DNA of 53,574 bases, taken from contig JAAEMK010000007.1 of NCBI GenBank assembly GCA_024225635.1, positions 1 through 53,574 of the forward strand. Reading direction: 5' to 3'. Position 1 is the stretch's first letter; each line of letters opens with the position of its first letter. Of this stretch, positions 28,525-38,155 are shown piece after piece. The DNA is from Desulfobacteraceae bacterium (lineage in GTDB: Bacteria; Desulfobacterota; Desulfobacteria; Desulfobacterales; Desulfobacteraceae). Below the pieces are notes generated by a model. The model was not told where the DNA came from. It saw only the letters and a list, made by a program, of their open reading frames with translations, and made no database searches. The position numbers and the translations under genes were made by a program.

Positions 28525-31154
28525 TACCTGTTAGCGCCCCTTTCAAACCCTTCTTGGAAGTCTTTATTAGTTACCAAATCTCTAACAGCATTCCTATTAC
28601 CACCAACCAATGGAGCAAGTACTGTCTCGACTAAAGCTCTTGCAGGCGCTATATGCACATTTCTAGCAGCATCACTTGCAGTGCCAAGGAGTTCACCAAA
28701 AGATTGCTTACCAGATTTTTCTTGCTGAGCAGCACTAGACTGTTGTCGGCTTTTAATTTCTGCGGTTGTGCCGAAGAATCTCTCAAACGTCCCCTGTCCA
28801 CCAGCCCCAAGACCCGCGGTTGGATTAGTAAGCCTTCGCCCTTCGATAGACTCGGCAGCACCAAGAGTAGCAGCACCAACAGTAGCTTTAGAAAGAACTT
28901 CAAAATTAGGATGATTTACATTGGGGGCTGCCCAGACAAATTCCACCCTACCATCAGGGGTGGGCTGTTCGAGAACTTGCATACCATAGTCTTGTAGGCG
29001 TCGCATGGAAACTTCTTGGGAGACTATATCCTGACTACGAAAACCTGCGATATTTCGAACGTCATCTAGGAAGTTATCTAATACAACATTTTTAGTGGTA
29101 GTTCCATCACGGAACCCACCGGGATTTACCAACCTAAGCTCATTATGTTTCAACGCATTTAACTGAGCACTAACACGAATGTCCTCACGAGACTCATTTA
29201 ATTTACCGTCAACAATGGAGTCTTTCATTGCATCATTGATATTGTCGATGGACATTGTATTTTTGTCAGGCAACCAACCGAGAACACCACGGTAGCCCTG
29301 TGCCTTTAAGTTTTGCAACTCAGCTTCTTCAATACTGTTTTGCTTGGCCCTATCGAAAGCAAAAGCGGCTTCTCTAAGAGACATGCCTTGCTGAGCGAGA
29401 CCGTTCTCGAAAGCAAATTGAGCTTTGCGAGCTATGGCGTCCTTGTCAGCCCTAGCCTCAGCCTGGGCTTGTCTTTGAATCTGAAACTGAAGAGTGCGCT
29501 CTTCGCGATCAGATTGAGAGAGTTGCTGCTCTCGAAAGAACTGATCTCTCTCAGCTTCCCTACCTTCTGTAGCGGCTCTAGCCGCCATAGTCTCGGCAAA
29601 TTGTCTGACTTGGGTATCTTGGGTATCGATTTTCAGCTCAAGCATTTTGTTGTCAATGAACTGTTGATGTTGGAAGGTGCGCTCTTGGAGATCAAGCCCA
29701 GATTGACGCATTCTTTGTTCATTGTCTTTCAAAGCTAGTGTGATGTCATCAATTTTGATGTTGTGTTGGGCTAGCGTTTGACTAATTTTTAGTTGTTCAT
29801 CTTCTCGGAAATCTCTCTTGAGAGCAAGTTCCATGTTCAAGCCAATGTTAGCTGTTCGAGCAGTGATGTTTTTAACGTTAGCTGCGTCTACAGCAATGCC
29901 TGCGGTTGCTACATCTCTGGAGATGTCAATTCTTTGATCTTCTTGATTCAACTTTCTATTGTTTTCTATCTTAAATCGAGCTTCTCGTGCCCGTTCAATA
30001 TTTACTCGCTCTGCTTCAGCATCTGCACCGCGTTCACGAGCGACTACCTCGCGTTCTCTAAGATCGGCCTCTTGTGCAACTGCTGCAAGCTGATGGGGAA
30101 ATAGTTGAGCTGTTCTACTTTCTGCATTCTGTGCTCGACGGTCTACGTTGTTGGCAAGGCGAATTTCTTGCTCTGCTCTCCTCACTTGGGCAATCTTAAG
30201 TTTATTACCCAAATGTTTATCACGAGCAGCAAGATTTGTACGCAGAGTAGCGGCTTCAATATCTTTCCCATCTCTAATGAACTCTGCAATCTGATTCACA
30301 TCCTTCTCCACCTGACCAGTAGGGTCTTTTGTGAAGTCAGTGTTTTCTCGTGCGAATTTAAGATAGGTATCAGCCGCCGTTATCCGTTGCGTTCTAAGGG
30401 CCTCCTCCTGCTCTCTGAATTGCACGCGAGCGAGATCGGCAATCTCTGCACCGAAGGGAGATCCTTTAATTCTATCAAGTTGTTCTGTAGCGAATTCTTG
30501 TGCAGACTTAGCGCCTTCCACATCACCGCGTTCTAGAGCCCGCTGTTGGCGAGCGAGAGTGCCGGCGATATCTTCTGATTCCTCTGTAATGTCCTCAGGA
30601 CTGCGAACGGCTCTACTGACATCTCCCCTGAAAAGTTGCCCAAGACCGGCAGCTATAGGATGGCCCGTAGCGGTAAGCACCCTACCTGCCGTGTTTAACT
30701 CAGGGCGAGTTTCTACAGTGCCTCCGGGGATGCCCATACTAGGGGGAGCGCCTTCAGGCGTGGGAACTTCTGTACCTTCTCGTTGTACACCCCCGCCGCC
30801 GGGAATACCAGAGAGACCCTTGAAGAGAGTTTCTAAAGTAACGCCAGCAGGCTTGGTCGGATTTGGATTGAGGGGAGGCAGTCCTTGCTCAGCGAGATTA
30901 CTAGCGTGTTCGCGACGTTGATTCTTCTGATTTGCAGTCTCTTTCTTTTCGCCCTCAATCCGCTTGCCGGCAGCCGCACTCCTCCCTGCGGTTTGCTTCA
31001 AAAGCCCACCAAGAAGCTGCTGTCTCTTGTAGCTAGACTCTGCAATATCCCGTTCCCAGTCACGGGCAAATTCCAGGTGACTGATTTGCTGAGTGATAGC
31101 GTCATGTTGCTCTTCACTAAGAGCGGCTGCTCTTCGATTTACTATATTTGCCAT
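28524..31154 (-). CDS. Coiled-coil internal virion protein, 876 aa
   Basis: The centre is an almost continuous Gln/Arg/Glu/Ala helix (e.g. ADLREREVVARERGADAEAE and FAETMAARAATEGREAERDQ), preceded and followed by Gly/Pro/Thr linkers. Such composition is typical of podovirus ejection proteins (gp15-like) that form a transenvelope conduit. Codons are far more A/T-rich at third positions than in neighbouring virion genes. It overlaps the 1050-aa gene by one base. Confidence 0.6.
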   Translation of the reverse strand: MANIVNRRAAALSEEQHDAITQQISHLEFARDWERDIAESSYKRQQLLGGLLKQTAGRSAAAGKRIEGEKKETANQKNQRREHASNLAEQGLPPLNPNPTKPAGVTLETLFKGLSGIPGGGGVQREGTEVPTPEGAPPSMGIPGGTVETRPELNTAGRVLTATGHPIAAGLGQLFRGDVSRAVRSPEDITEESEDIAGTLARQQRALERGDVEGAKSAQEFATEQLDRIKGSPFGAEIADLARVQFREQEEALRTQRITAADTYLKFARENTDFTKDPTGQVEKDVNQIAEFIRDGKDIEAATLRTNLAARDKHLGNKLKIAQVRRAEQEIRLANNVDRRAQNAESRTAQLFPHQLAAVAQEADLREREVVARERGADAEAERVNIERAREARFKIENNRKLNQEDQRIDISRDVATAGIAVDAANVKNITARTANIGLNMELALKRDFREDEQLKISQTLAQHNIKIDDITLALKDNEQRMRQSGLDLQERTFQHQQFIDNKMLELKIDTQDTQVRQFAETMAARAATEGREAERDQFFREQQLSQSDREERTLQFQIQRQAQAEARADKDAIARKAQFAFENGLAQQGMSLREAAFAFDRAKQNSIEEAELQNLKAQGYRGVLGWLPDKNTMSIDNINDAMKDSIVDGKLNESREDIRVSAQLNALKHNELRLVNPGGFRDGTTTKNVVLDNFLDDVRNIAGFRSQDIVSQEVSMRRLQDYGMQVLEQPTPDGRVEFVWAAPNVNHPNFEVLSKATVGAATLGAAESIEGRRLTNPTAGLGAGGQGTFERFFGTTAEIKSRQQSSAAQQEKSGKQSFGELLGTASDAARNVHIAPARALVETVLAPLVGGNRNAVRDLVTNKDFQEGFERGANR

Positions 31155-31169
31155 GCTAAGTCACCTTAG

Positions 31170-31910
31170 TTACAAGCCCTTACTGCCGGGCTGTTCTTGT
31201 TCTGAGATGTTCCCCCGGGGGATGGCTCCAGTGGGCTGAAGTCCTGCGAAGAGTTGCAACCCAGCCACCTGTCTGCCTGCCGCAGTCCCCGTGAGATTGA
31301 TGTCCTCACCGAGGCCCAAGAGCCCCTGACCTGCTTGAATGGGAAGCTGTGTCCGGGCCTGCCCCACTAGGCCGGCGAGGGGAATGGCGTCCAACTGCCT
31401 CTGTCGGGCTGCCTCTTCGGCTCCGATCTTGAGTTGCGCGGCCTGTCTCTGCCCGGCGGCAGCAAGGTCACTGGAGAAGAGACCGGTGCCGGGTGTGAGC
31501 TGTTCCTTCACGTCTGTGAAAGCACTGCTGACGGCCGCACTGGTATCCACAGGAGTGCCGCTGAGAGCCGACTGAAGGGCCGGGAACACGTCGTTATCGA
31601 AGGTGCTGAGAGTTTCCCCCAATCCACCGATAACGCTCTCTCCGAAGGCTGTAGCCTCTGGGGCAAACTGGTTCAGTTGTCGGAGGAAGTCGTCTACATC
31701 AGCGAAAGATTCCTTGCCAAACTGACGAGAGGCGAAATTGGGTGCACTTCCTGTGAATTGCAAACCTCCGTCCTTGACCTTGGTTTTCAGACCGAAAAGC
31801 CCACCAATCACTCCACCAATTGGGTTGAGAAATGAAGGATCCGGAGGCTTACTTTCGCTACTACCACCATCACTACCGCCCATGTTTATTCCTCCAAAGT
31901 AGCCAGACAA
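31170..31910 (-). CDS. Probable small internal virion protein, 246 aa
   Basis: A Gly/Ser-rich N-terminus is followed by LNPIGGVIGGLFGLKTK, an apolar amphipathic stretch, then Ala/Gln-rich helices (LAAAGQRQAAQLKIGAEEAA). With the two large proteins downstream it forms a three-protein set like gp14-gp15-gp16 of T7-type podoviruses (inference from size order and composition). It overlaps the GNAT gene by 25 bases. Confidence 0.55.
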   Translation of the reverse strand: MSGYFGGINMGGSDGGSSESKPPDPSFLNPIGGVIGGLFGLKTKVKDGGLQFTGSAPNFASRQFGKESFADVDDFLRQLNQFAPEATAFGESVIGGLGETLSTFDNDVFPALQSALSGTPVDTSAAVSSAFTDVKEQLTPGTGLFSSDLAAAGQRQAAQLKIGAEEAARQRQLDAIPLAGLVGQARTQLPIQAGQGLLGLGEDINLTGTAAGRQVAGLQLFAGLQPTGAIPRGNISEQEQPGSKGL

Positions 31911-32425
31911 CAGACACCAAGCACTTCAATGTCCATGGCCTTGTCTAGGTCTTTCCAGTTACCTTTTCCACCCTCATTGGTGGTCATAACTTCTGTCTTG
32001 CAGTGGGTAAATCCCTGCTCTAGGAGCGTCTTACGGCCTACTGATTGGGCACCAAACCCAAGGCTGTGGCCCCTGTACTGGGGACGCACATAAACGCCCC
32101 ACATTGTTGCTATTGTATCACATTTCTTGTCCCATTTCGTCCCCCCTCTGAACCCCTCACCGCCCATCGTGACCACGGCGGGGTGCTCCTCCCCCGCGGG
32201 GGTCCAAAAGACACACACCCCGTCTAATTCTCCAGTAGTGTAGCCGTCGAAGAGGTGGCGAAAGTTCTTGACATTGTTGTCGGTAGGTAGGAGGTCACCA
32301 CCTAGTTTGTAGAGATCCTCCATGTATTCTTTCCAAAGGGTGGCGAACCAAGCGCGGATAGGTCCTTTGTCAGTCCAACAGGCAAGGTGAAAGGTTCCTT
32401 CAGGTGTGGGCATAGGTTGAGTCAT
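31886..32425 (-). CDS. GNAT-family acetyltransferase-like protein, 179 aa
   Basis: MWGVYVRPQYRGHSLGFGAQ is a beta4 strand plus the acetyl-CoA loop (R/Q-x-x-G-x-G/A) of GNAT enzymes, followed by a helix and the strand KTEVMTTNEGGKGN. The upstream DGVCVFWTP strand completes the core. GNATs are common in podovirus tail regions; possible targets are a virion protein or host protein. The acceptor is unknown. Confidence 0.7.
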   Translation of the reverse strand: MTQPMPTPEGTFHLACWTDKGPIRAWFATLWKEYMEDLYKLGGDLLPTDNNVKNFRHLFDGYTTGELDGVCVFWTPAGEEHPAVVTMGGEGFRGGTKWDKKCDTIATMWGVYVRPQYRGHSLGFGAQSVGRKTLLEQGFTHCKTEVMTTNEGGKGNWKDLDKAMDIEVLGVCCLATLEE

Positions 32426-32452
32426 GGGTTCCTCTAGTCGTCTTGATGTAAG

Positions 32453-32857
32453 TCAAATTATATACCAGTTAGACCCATCACTCACCACAGTGAGGCAGTC
32501 TGGGTAGGAGAAGACTTGAGTAAGAGAGTCATCGATAGTTTCAGTACCGTCGCCATCGAGAGTCACGTCATTAGCTGCGTTGATGTTTTTGATGTGGTAA
32601 GGAACTACGTCAGCCTCATCTGCGGGGGGGAGATTCACAGTCACTGCCCCGCCAGAGGTGTTTACCAACAAGACCCGGTTCTGCTCTAGATCTAGTGTGT
32701 AGGGGGAGTCAGAAGAGGTGATGGTTTTAACGTGGGAGAAAAGCCGTTGGACGCCAAAGCGGGTGATGTCAGAGATGGAGCGGACAATGCCCGGCTGGTC
32801 AGCAGTGTCTAAGTCCTCTGTGTCTAGGTGCGTCTGGGGCGGATAGTTGGAAACCAT
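32453..32857 (-). CDS. Tail fibre/appendage-like protein, 134 aa
   Basis: The C-terminal two thirds is a beta-rich domain of the type ITSSDSPYTLDLEQNRVLLV then GGAVTVNLPPADEADVVPYH ending VVSDGSNWYII, which is common in small phage fibre and baseplate decoration proteins. The short N-terminus may attach to the nozzle protein encoded immediately upstream (one-base overlap at 32857). Confidence 0.6.
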   Translation of the reverse strand: MVSNYPPQTHLDTEDLDTADQPGIVRSISDITRFGVQRLFSHVKTITSSDSPYTLDLEQNRVLLVNTSGGAVTVNLPPADEADVVPYHIKNINAANDVTLDGDGTETIDDSLTQVFSYPDCLTVVSDGSNWYII

Positions 32858-34710
32858 TAGATTTTCCTCACCCCATAGTCGAAGGCATCCACACCGATGC
32901 TACGTATCTTTATGGGCCCCTGCCCGTTGACTTCAAACCCCAAGTGAGAAGAGGAGAAGAGGAAGCCAGACTTGGCAACCTTGAGGTCTCCAGTAGAGCC
33001 AGGGAGGTCCACCACGGCCTCCTTGAAAGTGCCGTCGTTACCGAAGACTTTGAAAGTGGCATTGGAGGCGGTGGTTTTGATGTACTCCATAAACATCTCA
33101 TCTACAGACTGTACGTTCCTGGGTTCGCCAAGGTTGGACAAAACGGAGGTGTAATTGTAGGAAGGCTCAACCTCGTCCTCGCTTTGCTCATTCACCCTGG
33201 TAGTGATGTCGTTATCATGTTGCATGACAAAGCCGTTGTGAGTGCCATGCATGAGGGTCTTCACGCCGAACTGGGCGCCAAAGGATGCGAAGGTACCGGT
33301 GGTGGCTGCAAAGGTGGTGGTTACGTTTTGAAACTGTTGGGCAGCTTTGAGTTGGACATTAGCCTCTCCCCATTTGGTTACAGGGTAAGATTGGGGCCAC
33401 ACCCGGTCGCCAGCGATGTCGTAGATCCACACATCTTCATTCTGGCTGTTGCCATCAAATGGGAGAGTAATGTAGATCATGCCGTGTTTCTGATCGTACT
33501 CTATATCAATCCGACTTCTGAGGTCGTCGTCTAACCTGTTGTAGAAAGTCTCCTTCCACTTGGCTGAGACGCTGTTGGCTACCTGAGAGAGCCCCACCTC
33601 TTGCCACTGCCCACCTTGGTCAAGTAGAAACCAGCCATCTGTGAATAGGCCAAAATGCACACCCCCACCGAGCTGGACTACGGAGTGTGTGGAGAGGAGG
33701 CCGCGTTTTGTAGTGAGAATTCGACGGGTGTAGGGTGCGGCTGTATTGCCACTGCGCTGCACAAGGGCCACACCGTCTTCGAAATAACAAGCCAGCTTGT
33801 CGCCAAGACCTAAGCACCGAAGACCGTCCCCACTGAATTCTCGAAAATCAATAGCCCCTTGTCCGTCAAATGCTGTATCTGGATCTGCATTACCAATTGC
33901 ACTCCTCCGAAGTCGTTGTCTGTGGTGTGTGCCGCTTTCGATGGTGTTGAGGTAATTCATGCGATCACCCCACGCCTCACAAGAGCGAGCGCGGAAGCCG
34001 ATGTCACCTGCACCAAAGTCATCAGAAAGGGCTTCGTAGGTATGGAGACCCGTGCCGGCGGGAAAGACCTGTACTGGGTCGTGGAGGTTGCAGAAGACTA
34101 GGCAGGGTTCTTCTATAGGTCCAGAGTGGGCTGTGCGGTTAGGGGAGCCCGGTGCGTAGACTGCGTGGTCGAAGAGTTGGTCAGAATCATCACCGCTTGA
34201 AGGGTATTCCCCTTTCATGGCAACTTCAGTGCCTGGATCTGGGTCAGCAAAGACAATCTCTTCCCAAGCTCCAGTGGAAGGTAGGCGACGCCAGAGTTCA
34301 CAACTTCCAGCATTGGAACCATCACCAGCTGTCACTGCCATTGTGGTGAAATCAAACTCAGTAGAACGCGCACCAGCAGAAGTAGTACGAGGGACGAAGA
34401 AGATGCCTGTTATATCATTAGCAGTATTGGCATCAGCTCCGAGAGGTAGGGTGGCGGCTTCTACCTGACTAAAACCCGGCGGGTGGCCAAGGATCTCCCC
34501 TTTCTGACCGTGCTCTGCCCGAGAGACGAGGTTGTTTCCGTTGGAGAGGACGTTGCCAGAGAGATGGGCCGGGTCGATGTCAGGGACGTAGCCTTGGAAA
34601 GGTGTTCCTGCTGTGACTGTGCCCTTAGGGGTAGCTTGGGCAGCCAACTGACGAGCGACGGAGCGGGCTTGTCGGGCGCTGGCACCACGCTGTAGGAGTT
34701 GGCTAGGCAT
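32857..34710 (-). CDS. Tail nozzle/stabilisation-like protein, 617 aa
   Basis: The central repeats of beta strands (LACYFEDGVALVQRSGN, RILTTKRGLLSTHSVVQLG, GVHFGLFTDGWFLLDQGG) suggest a beta-propeller as in tail nozzle proteins (T7 gp12, P22 gp10-like), and LDDDLRSRIDIEYDQKHGMI is typical of the second half. It lies two genes downstream of the adaptor, as expected for a short-tail nozzle. It is likely part of the tail that closes the head channel. Confidence 0.6.
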   Translation of the reverse strand: MPSQLLQRGASARQARSVARQLAAQATPKGTVTAGTPFQGYVPDIDPAHLSGNVLSNGNNLVSRAEHGQKGEILGHPPGFSQVEAATLPLGADANTANDITGIFFVPRTTSAGARSTEFDFTTMAVTAGDGSNAGSCELWRRLPSTGAWEEIVFADPDPGTEVAMKGEYPSSGDDSDQLFDHAVYAPGSPNRTAHSGPIEEPCLVFCNLHDPVQVFPAGTGLHTYEALSDDFGAGDIGFRARSCEAWGDRMNYLNTIESGTHHRQRLRRSAIGNADPDTAFDGQGAIDFREFSGDGLRCLGLGDKLACYFEDGVALVQRSGNTAAPYTRRILTTKRGLLSTHSVVQLGGGVHFGLFTDGWFLLDQGGQWQEVGLSQVANSVSAKWKETFYNRLDDDLRSRIDIEYDQKHGMIYITLPFDGNSQNEDVWIYDIAGDRVWPQSYPVTKWGEANVQLKAAQQFQNVTTTFAATTGTFASFGAQFGVKTLMHGTHNGFVMQHDNDITTRVNEQSEDEVEPSYNYTSVLSNLGEPRNVQSVDEMFMEYIKTTASNATFKVFGNDGTFKEAVVDLPGSTGDLKVAKSGFLFSSSHLGFEVNGQGPIKIRSIGVDAFDYGVRKI

Positions 34711-34718
34711 AAGGGGTC

Positions 34719-36182
34719 CTAGTTGGAGGGGATGAGGATGGCGTTGATGCTTGTCGTTACGGTATCGCTAGAAATATCGTCTTGAAAACGGCAATTATCA
34801 CCTCCACTACCACCTTCTTTCATATCTACTTTATAATTAACTGTAACACCTGCGGTTAGCGGAAATGGAGACATATAAATCATAGTTGGTGTTGCTGCTA
34901 ATTCTGGCTCAAATACAATTTCAGTTACAGCCGCAGCCGCTGAATCGTCATAAATTCTTGCAGCGCAAACACCATTGCTATCTGTAGAAGCAGCCCCTAC
35001 TTGAGCTATAACAATTACATTATATCCATCACTTGGGGGGGTTACATCTATATTAACAATATTTAGACAATTTCCAGTATAGGAAGTAGAACAGGCATTT
35101 CCATCTGTAGCTACGTGGGCTTCATCTTTAGAAACACTCACCCCCGGCTCTGTCAGGGCTACGTTTCTCTCTTTCCAAACAGCTACGTGAGTAAAGTCAC
35201 AAACAGCAGCATCATTGGTATCGTTTTCAAGAATGATAACAACATCAGTGGGGGTAGAATCTACTGTAAAGGTTCCTTCTAGCTCTTCAAACGCAGCAAC
35301 TCCAGCAGTGGTCTCGTCAACTTGAGTAGTGTCTGCGCCAGTAGTTCGAATGGAACAAGTATTGCCAGCTGTATTCGCATGAGCGCGGGCGTAGACTTGG
35401 TAAGTAGTGCTAGGAAGTAATCCTTTAAGGGTGTAAGAGATTCCTTCGTTTGTACTACCGGTTGCAGTGATGTTGAGTTCGAGAGTATCCCCTTCGCTAG
35501 TATCACTAGAGCTATAACCGATAGTGGGCGTTGACGAGAGAGACCAACCAATAGGCACTCCCGTTCCACTAGTATCTCCATCACCATCCGTTGCACTCCA
35601 CCCACCAGAGGGTAGAAGGTTCTTAGGGGGAAGGTGGATGTCGACATCATCGGTACTTGCTATGACCCACTCTCCGCTTCCTTGATTCCCGTCCCAAACG
35701 TAGAAGGTATCATCGTCAGCAGTGCCTGCTGAGCCATCAGGTCCATCAGTATCCAACCAACACCTACCATGGCCGATGAAGTCTTCTGGGTTTCCTGTGG
35801 TGTTGGAGGCAGCGACAGTAAAGGTACTCACTCCAGAGCCAGAGGCAGTGGAGGTGCTGTCATAGTCATCAAGCGCTACAGCGTCTGCATGGGAGTCATC
35901 GAGGTCAGAAGGCGCTGTAGTGCCCACGTAGCAACGAGCAGAACCCACCCTGTGGAGACCGTTGTCCTCAGCCCCATAGGCGTTGCCCCAAGAATGCTCT
36001 ACCTCCGCTCGGAACCTCACCTCACTAAGTGTGGCGTTGAGTTTGGCAGGAGTCTCATCTACAGTAGAGGTAGCTGTGGTGGCAGTGAAGTCACCCGTGC
36101 TGTTCTCCACCGTACTGGTCCAAGTCACCCCAAAGGCAGCAGTGGGCAACAGGAGCGTCAAAAGGATTAGGTATTTTCTCAT
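34719..36182 (-). CDS. Exported beta-rich protein with Sec leader, 487 aa
   Basis: MRKYLILLTLLLPTAAFG is a standard Sec signal peptide with cleavage after A-F-G or nearby. The mature protein is Thr/Ser/Asp/Gly-rich with paired Cys. Residues about 190-340 (SYTLKGLLPSTTYQVYARAH, FTVDSTPTDVVIILENDTND) resemble a carbohydrate-binding/jelly-roll module. It is placed between adaptor and nozzle genes where tail proteins belong, yet carries an export signal. It could be a periplasmic or secreted glycan-binding protein, or a virion protein with an uncleaved leader. ATGA overlap with the adaptor. Confidence 0.6.
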   Translation of the reverse strand: MRKYLILLTLLLPTAAFGVTWTSTVENSTGDFTATTATSTVDETPAKLNATLSEVRFRAEVEHSWGNAYGAEDNGLHRVGSARCYVGTTAPSDLDDSHADAVALDDYDSTSTASGSGVSTFTVAASNTTGNPEDFIGHGRCWLDTDGPDGSAGTADDDTFYVWDGNQGSGEWVIASTDDVDIHLPPKNLLPSGGWSATDGDGDTSGTGVPIGWSLSSTPTIGYSSSDTSEGDTLELNITATGSTNEGISYTLKGLLPSTTYQVYARAHANTAGNTCSIRTTGADTTQVDETTAGVAAFEELEGTFTVDSTPTDVVIILENDTNDAAVCDFTHVAVWKERNVALTEPGVSVSKDEAHVATDGNACSTSYTGNCLNIVNIDVTPPSDGYNVIVIAQVGAASTDSNGVCAARIYDDSAAAAVTEIVFEPELAATPTMIYMSPFPLTAGVTVNYKVDMKEGGSGGDNCRFQDDISSDTVTTSINAILIPSN

Positions 36183-36874
36183 CGGGAAATTTCCATGTAA
36201 GAGGGGGCAAGAATGGGAGTCTGTTGGCCAGTGTCTCTTTGGTCGAGTACACGCTTGGGATCGAGCTGATTGATGAGTCCTTGGTAGAGTTCAATGAGAG
36301 GGGTGGCTGCGTCTAGATAACCGAGATCGATCTGAGCCCTCCATACAGAGCCCTGGTAGACGATGTAGTCCCAGTTAGCTGGGATGACAGTGGTGCTGGA
36401 ATCGGTGGAGAGGATAGCGGCCTCCCGCCACAGCCGGCAGCGAAGAATATGCCCATTTTCCGAGCTGCTGGGGGTTGGGGAAACTAGGATTTGCTCACCC
36501 TCTCCACCGACATACCATGCAGGTGAGCCGCTGCTGTGGACCCTGTCATCGTATTCTTGGATGCTTTCAGGATCTAGCTTGCGGCCTTGGACGCTGGGTC
36601 CAGCTGTGGTGGATGCGTGATAGCGGACAGATCTGATACCAAGTACCGTGTAGCCCACTGTGGTGGAGGCTAGGGTGTAGTCGGCATCGTCCGTAGCTAA
36701 TGTGATATCGTAGGTGGTTTTGAAAATGTCATGCTCGAAGATACTGGGGTGGGTAACGTCGAGGTAGGCTCTATTGATCCAACGGTCGAGACGGGCGTTG
36801 GAGATGTCTCCACGTCCTTTGAGACCTACTTCAGAAAGATCTGTTCTGAATTCCGAGAGAGTCATCGTGCCCAT
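36179..36874 (-). CDS. SU10-type head-tail adaptor, 231 aa
   Basis: The opening MTLSEFRTDLSEVGLKGRGD, then SNARLDRWINRAYLDVTHP and ITLATDDADYTLAS, is the characteristic pattern of phage adaptor proteins that sit between portal and nozzle in podoviruses such as SU10. About 230 aa is normal. It supports the podovirus assignment. Confidence 0.75.
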   Translation of the reverse strand: MGTMTLSEFRTDLSEVGLKGRGDISNARLDRWINRAYLDVTHPSIFEHDIFKTTYDITLATDDADYTLASTTVGYTVLGIRSVRYHASTTAGPSVQGRKLDPESIQEYDDRVHSSGSPAWYVGGEGEQILVSPTPSSSENGHILRCRLWREAAILSTDSSTTVIPANWDYIVYQGSVWRAQIDLGYLDAATPLIELYQGLINQLDPKRVLDQRDTGQQTPILAPSYMEISR

Positions 36875-37692
36875 TAGTTACCACTCCCCGTTAGAGGGAC
36901 CTTGTCTACGATCTTGCCCTCAGTCTTACTGGGCTTGATAGTGCGGAGGTTGCGGGGGTCGTCGGGGTCCCAAGCGTTGGCCGTGGTCCACCGCCCTCTG
37001 TGGAAACCGTCCTCCATCATTTCACTAGCGTAAGTAGGGAGGCCGGTCTTGTCGTCGATGAGATTGCGACCTTTCTCAGTCAACACCCCGTGGCCAGTTT
37101 CAAAGGGAATGGTCCAAGAGGTGATGGTGGGAGCGTAGAGGGTGGAAGAGGTGATTGAAGTGCTAAGCCAAAATCCAAGCTTACCCTTCCAGTCCGCAGC
37201 CCACGAGAATCTCTTGAGAGGGGCGTCTTGTATGGCCCCTCCGTTACCTCGGGCAAAGTTAGTCTCCATGTCGATGTTGAAGATCAGAGAGTAGGTGCTG
37301 TCGTCTTGTAGAACCCATGCATCGGAGTTGGTGAGGGTAGATTCTATGACTACCTCGCTAGAAGAGGGAATTTTGGAGGGACTGGTTCCCGTCTCCCAAT
37401 CATCATGTGTGGAGACCCCTCTCATGCTGAAAGACATGCCAATTCCCGGCACAGTAAGGCTCGTGGGAATGTTGATGTTCAGGTATTGTGACTGAGAGTC
37501 ATTTGTAAAAGGGCGAGGAGGGGCAAGAGCGAGGGAACGTTCAGAGTCCTGATTTGTTCCCCAATCAATGGTGAAACCGTAATTGGTATTGGTAATTAAA
37601 TTGACGCCAGCATCGGTACCTTGAAACCAAATACCGAGAAAATCAAATCCCCAGTTAGTAAGAGTGTGGGTTCTTTGAAGTTGCTGAGCCAC
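36874..37692 (-). CDS. Hypothetical virion protein, 272 aa
   Basis: I did not recognise this protein. It is beta-rich and Trp-rich (NWGFDFLGIWFQGTDAGVN, LKRFSWAADWKGKLGFWLST), suggesting a structural or appendage protein. It lies directly upstream of the adaptor gene, sharing its stop and start bases. Confidence 0.5.
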   Translation of the reverse strand: MAQQLQRTHTLTNWGFDFLGIWFQGTDAGVNLITNTNYGFTIDWGTNQDSERSLALAPPRPFTNDSQSQYLNINIPTSLTVPGIGMSFSMRGVSTHDDWETGTSPSKIPSSSEVVIESTLTNSDAWVLQDDSTYSLIFNIDMETNFARGNGGAIQDAPLKRFSWAADWKGKLGFWLSTSITSSTLYAPTITSWTIPFETGHGVLTEKGRNLIDDKTGLPTYASEMMEDGFHRGRWTTANAWDPDDPRNLRTIKPSKTEGKIVDKVPLTGSGN

Positions 37693-37697
37693 AACGA

Positions 37698-37865
37698 TTA
37701 GGGGGCATTCTTGGACTTGCCCAGATTCATGGCCAGGGCATTGACGAAGTTTACCAACTGATCTACGAACTTGTTGTCATGCTCGTTGGGGGTGATAGTA
37801 GCTAGGGCTGAAAAAGCTCCAATCACCGCAAAGCCAAGCTGAGCATACTCTGCAATATTTTCCAT
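37698..37865 (-). CDS. Small membrane protein ending LNxGKxKNA, 55 aa
   Basis: A hydrophobic N-terminal helix (YAQLGFAVIGAFSALATI) is followed by TPNEHDNK and a second amphipathic helix ending MNLGKSKNAP. I associate this pattern with a common family of tiny phage proteins with a TP-x-x-x-DN-K motif, often annotated holin-like. It sits next to a TM coiled-coil protein in the late operon and may belong to a second lysis set. It is too short for standard ORF cut-offs. Confidence 0.6.
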   Translation of the reverse strand: MENIAEYAQLGFAVIGAFSALATITPNEHDNKFVDQLVNFVNALAMNLGKSKNAP

Positions 37866-37874
37866 AATGGGCTC

Positions 37875-38144
37875 CTACAAATGCTTACAGTAGAGTTGGT
37901 CTACTGCTTTAGTTTCACAAAGCTTCTCCATGAGTTCCTTCTCGGTGTCCTGCTTCTCGTGGAGAGAGATGAGACGCTGCTGGTTCTCGTTGGTGGCTAT
38001 GAGAACTTCTTCCATGTCTGTGATTCGTTTCTCATGCTCGTCTGCTTGGGCTACGTAGCCGTAGACTGACCAGAAGACTGCCCCAACAGATCCGAGAAGG
38101 ACTACCACACTCATGATAGTGATCGCCTTTTTGAACGGGTCCAT
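37875..38144 (-). CDS. TM plus coiled-coil protein, spanin-like candidate, 89 aa
   Basis: A transmembrane helix (ITIMSVVVLLGSVGAVFWSV) is followed by a charged coiled coil (HEKRITDMEEVLIATNENQQ) and a C-terminal Cys pair (CETKAVDQLYCKHL). N-in/C-out with a periplasmic coiled coil resembles an inner-membrane spanin; terminal Cys are also seen in some spanins. It pairs with the 55-aa membrane protein directly downstream. Confidence 0.5.
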   Translation of the reverse strand: MDPFKKAITIMSVVVLLGSVGAVFWSVYGYVAQADEHEKRITDMEEVLIATNENQQRLISLHEKQDTEKELMEKLCETKAVDQLYCKHL

Positions 38145-38155
38145 AGGCGGCCGGG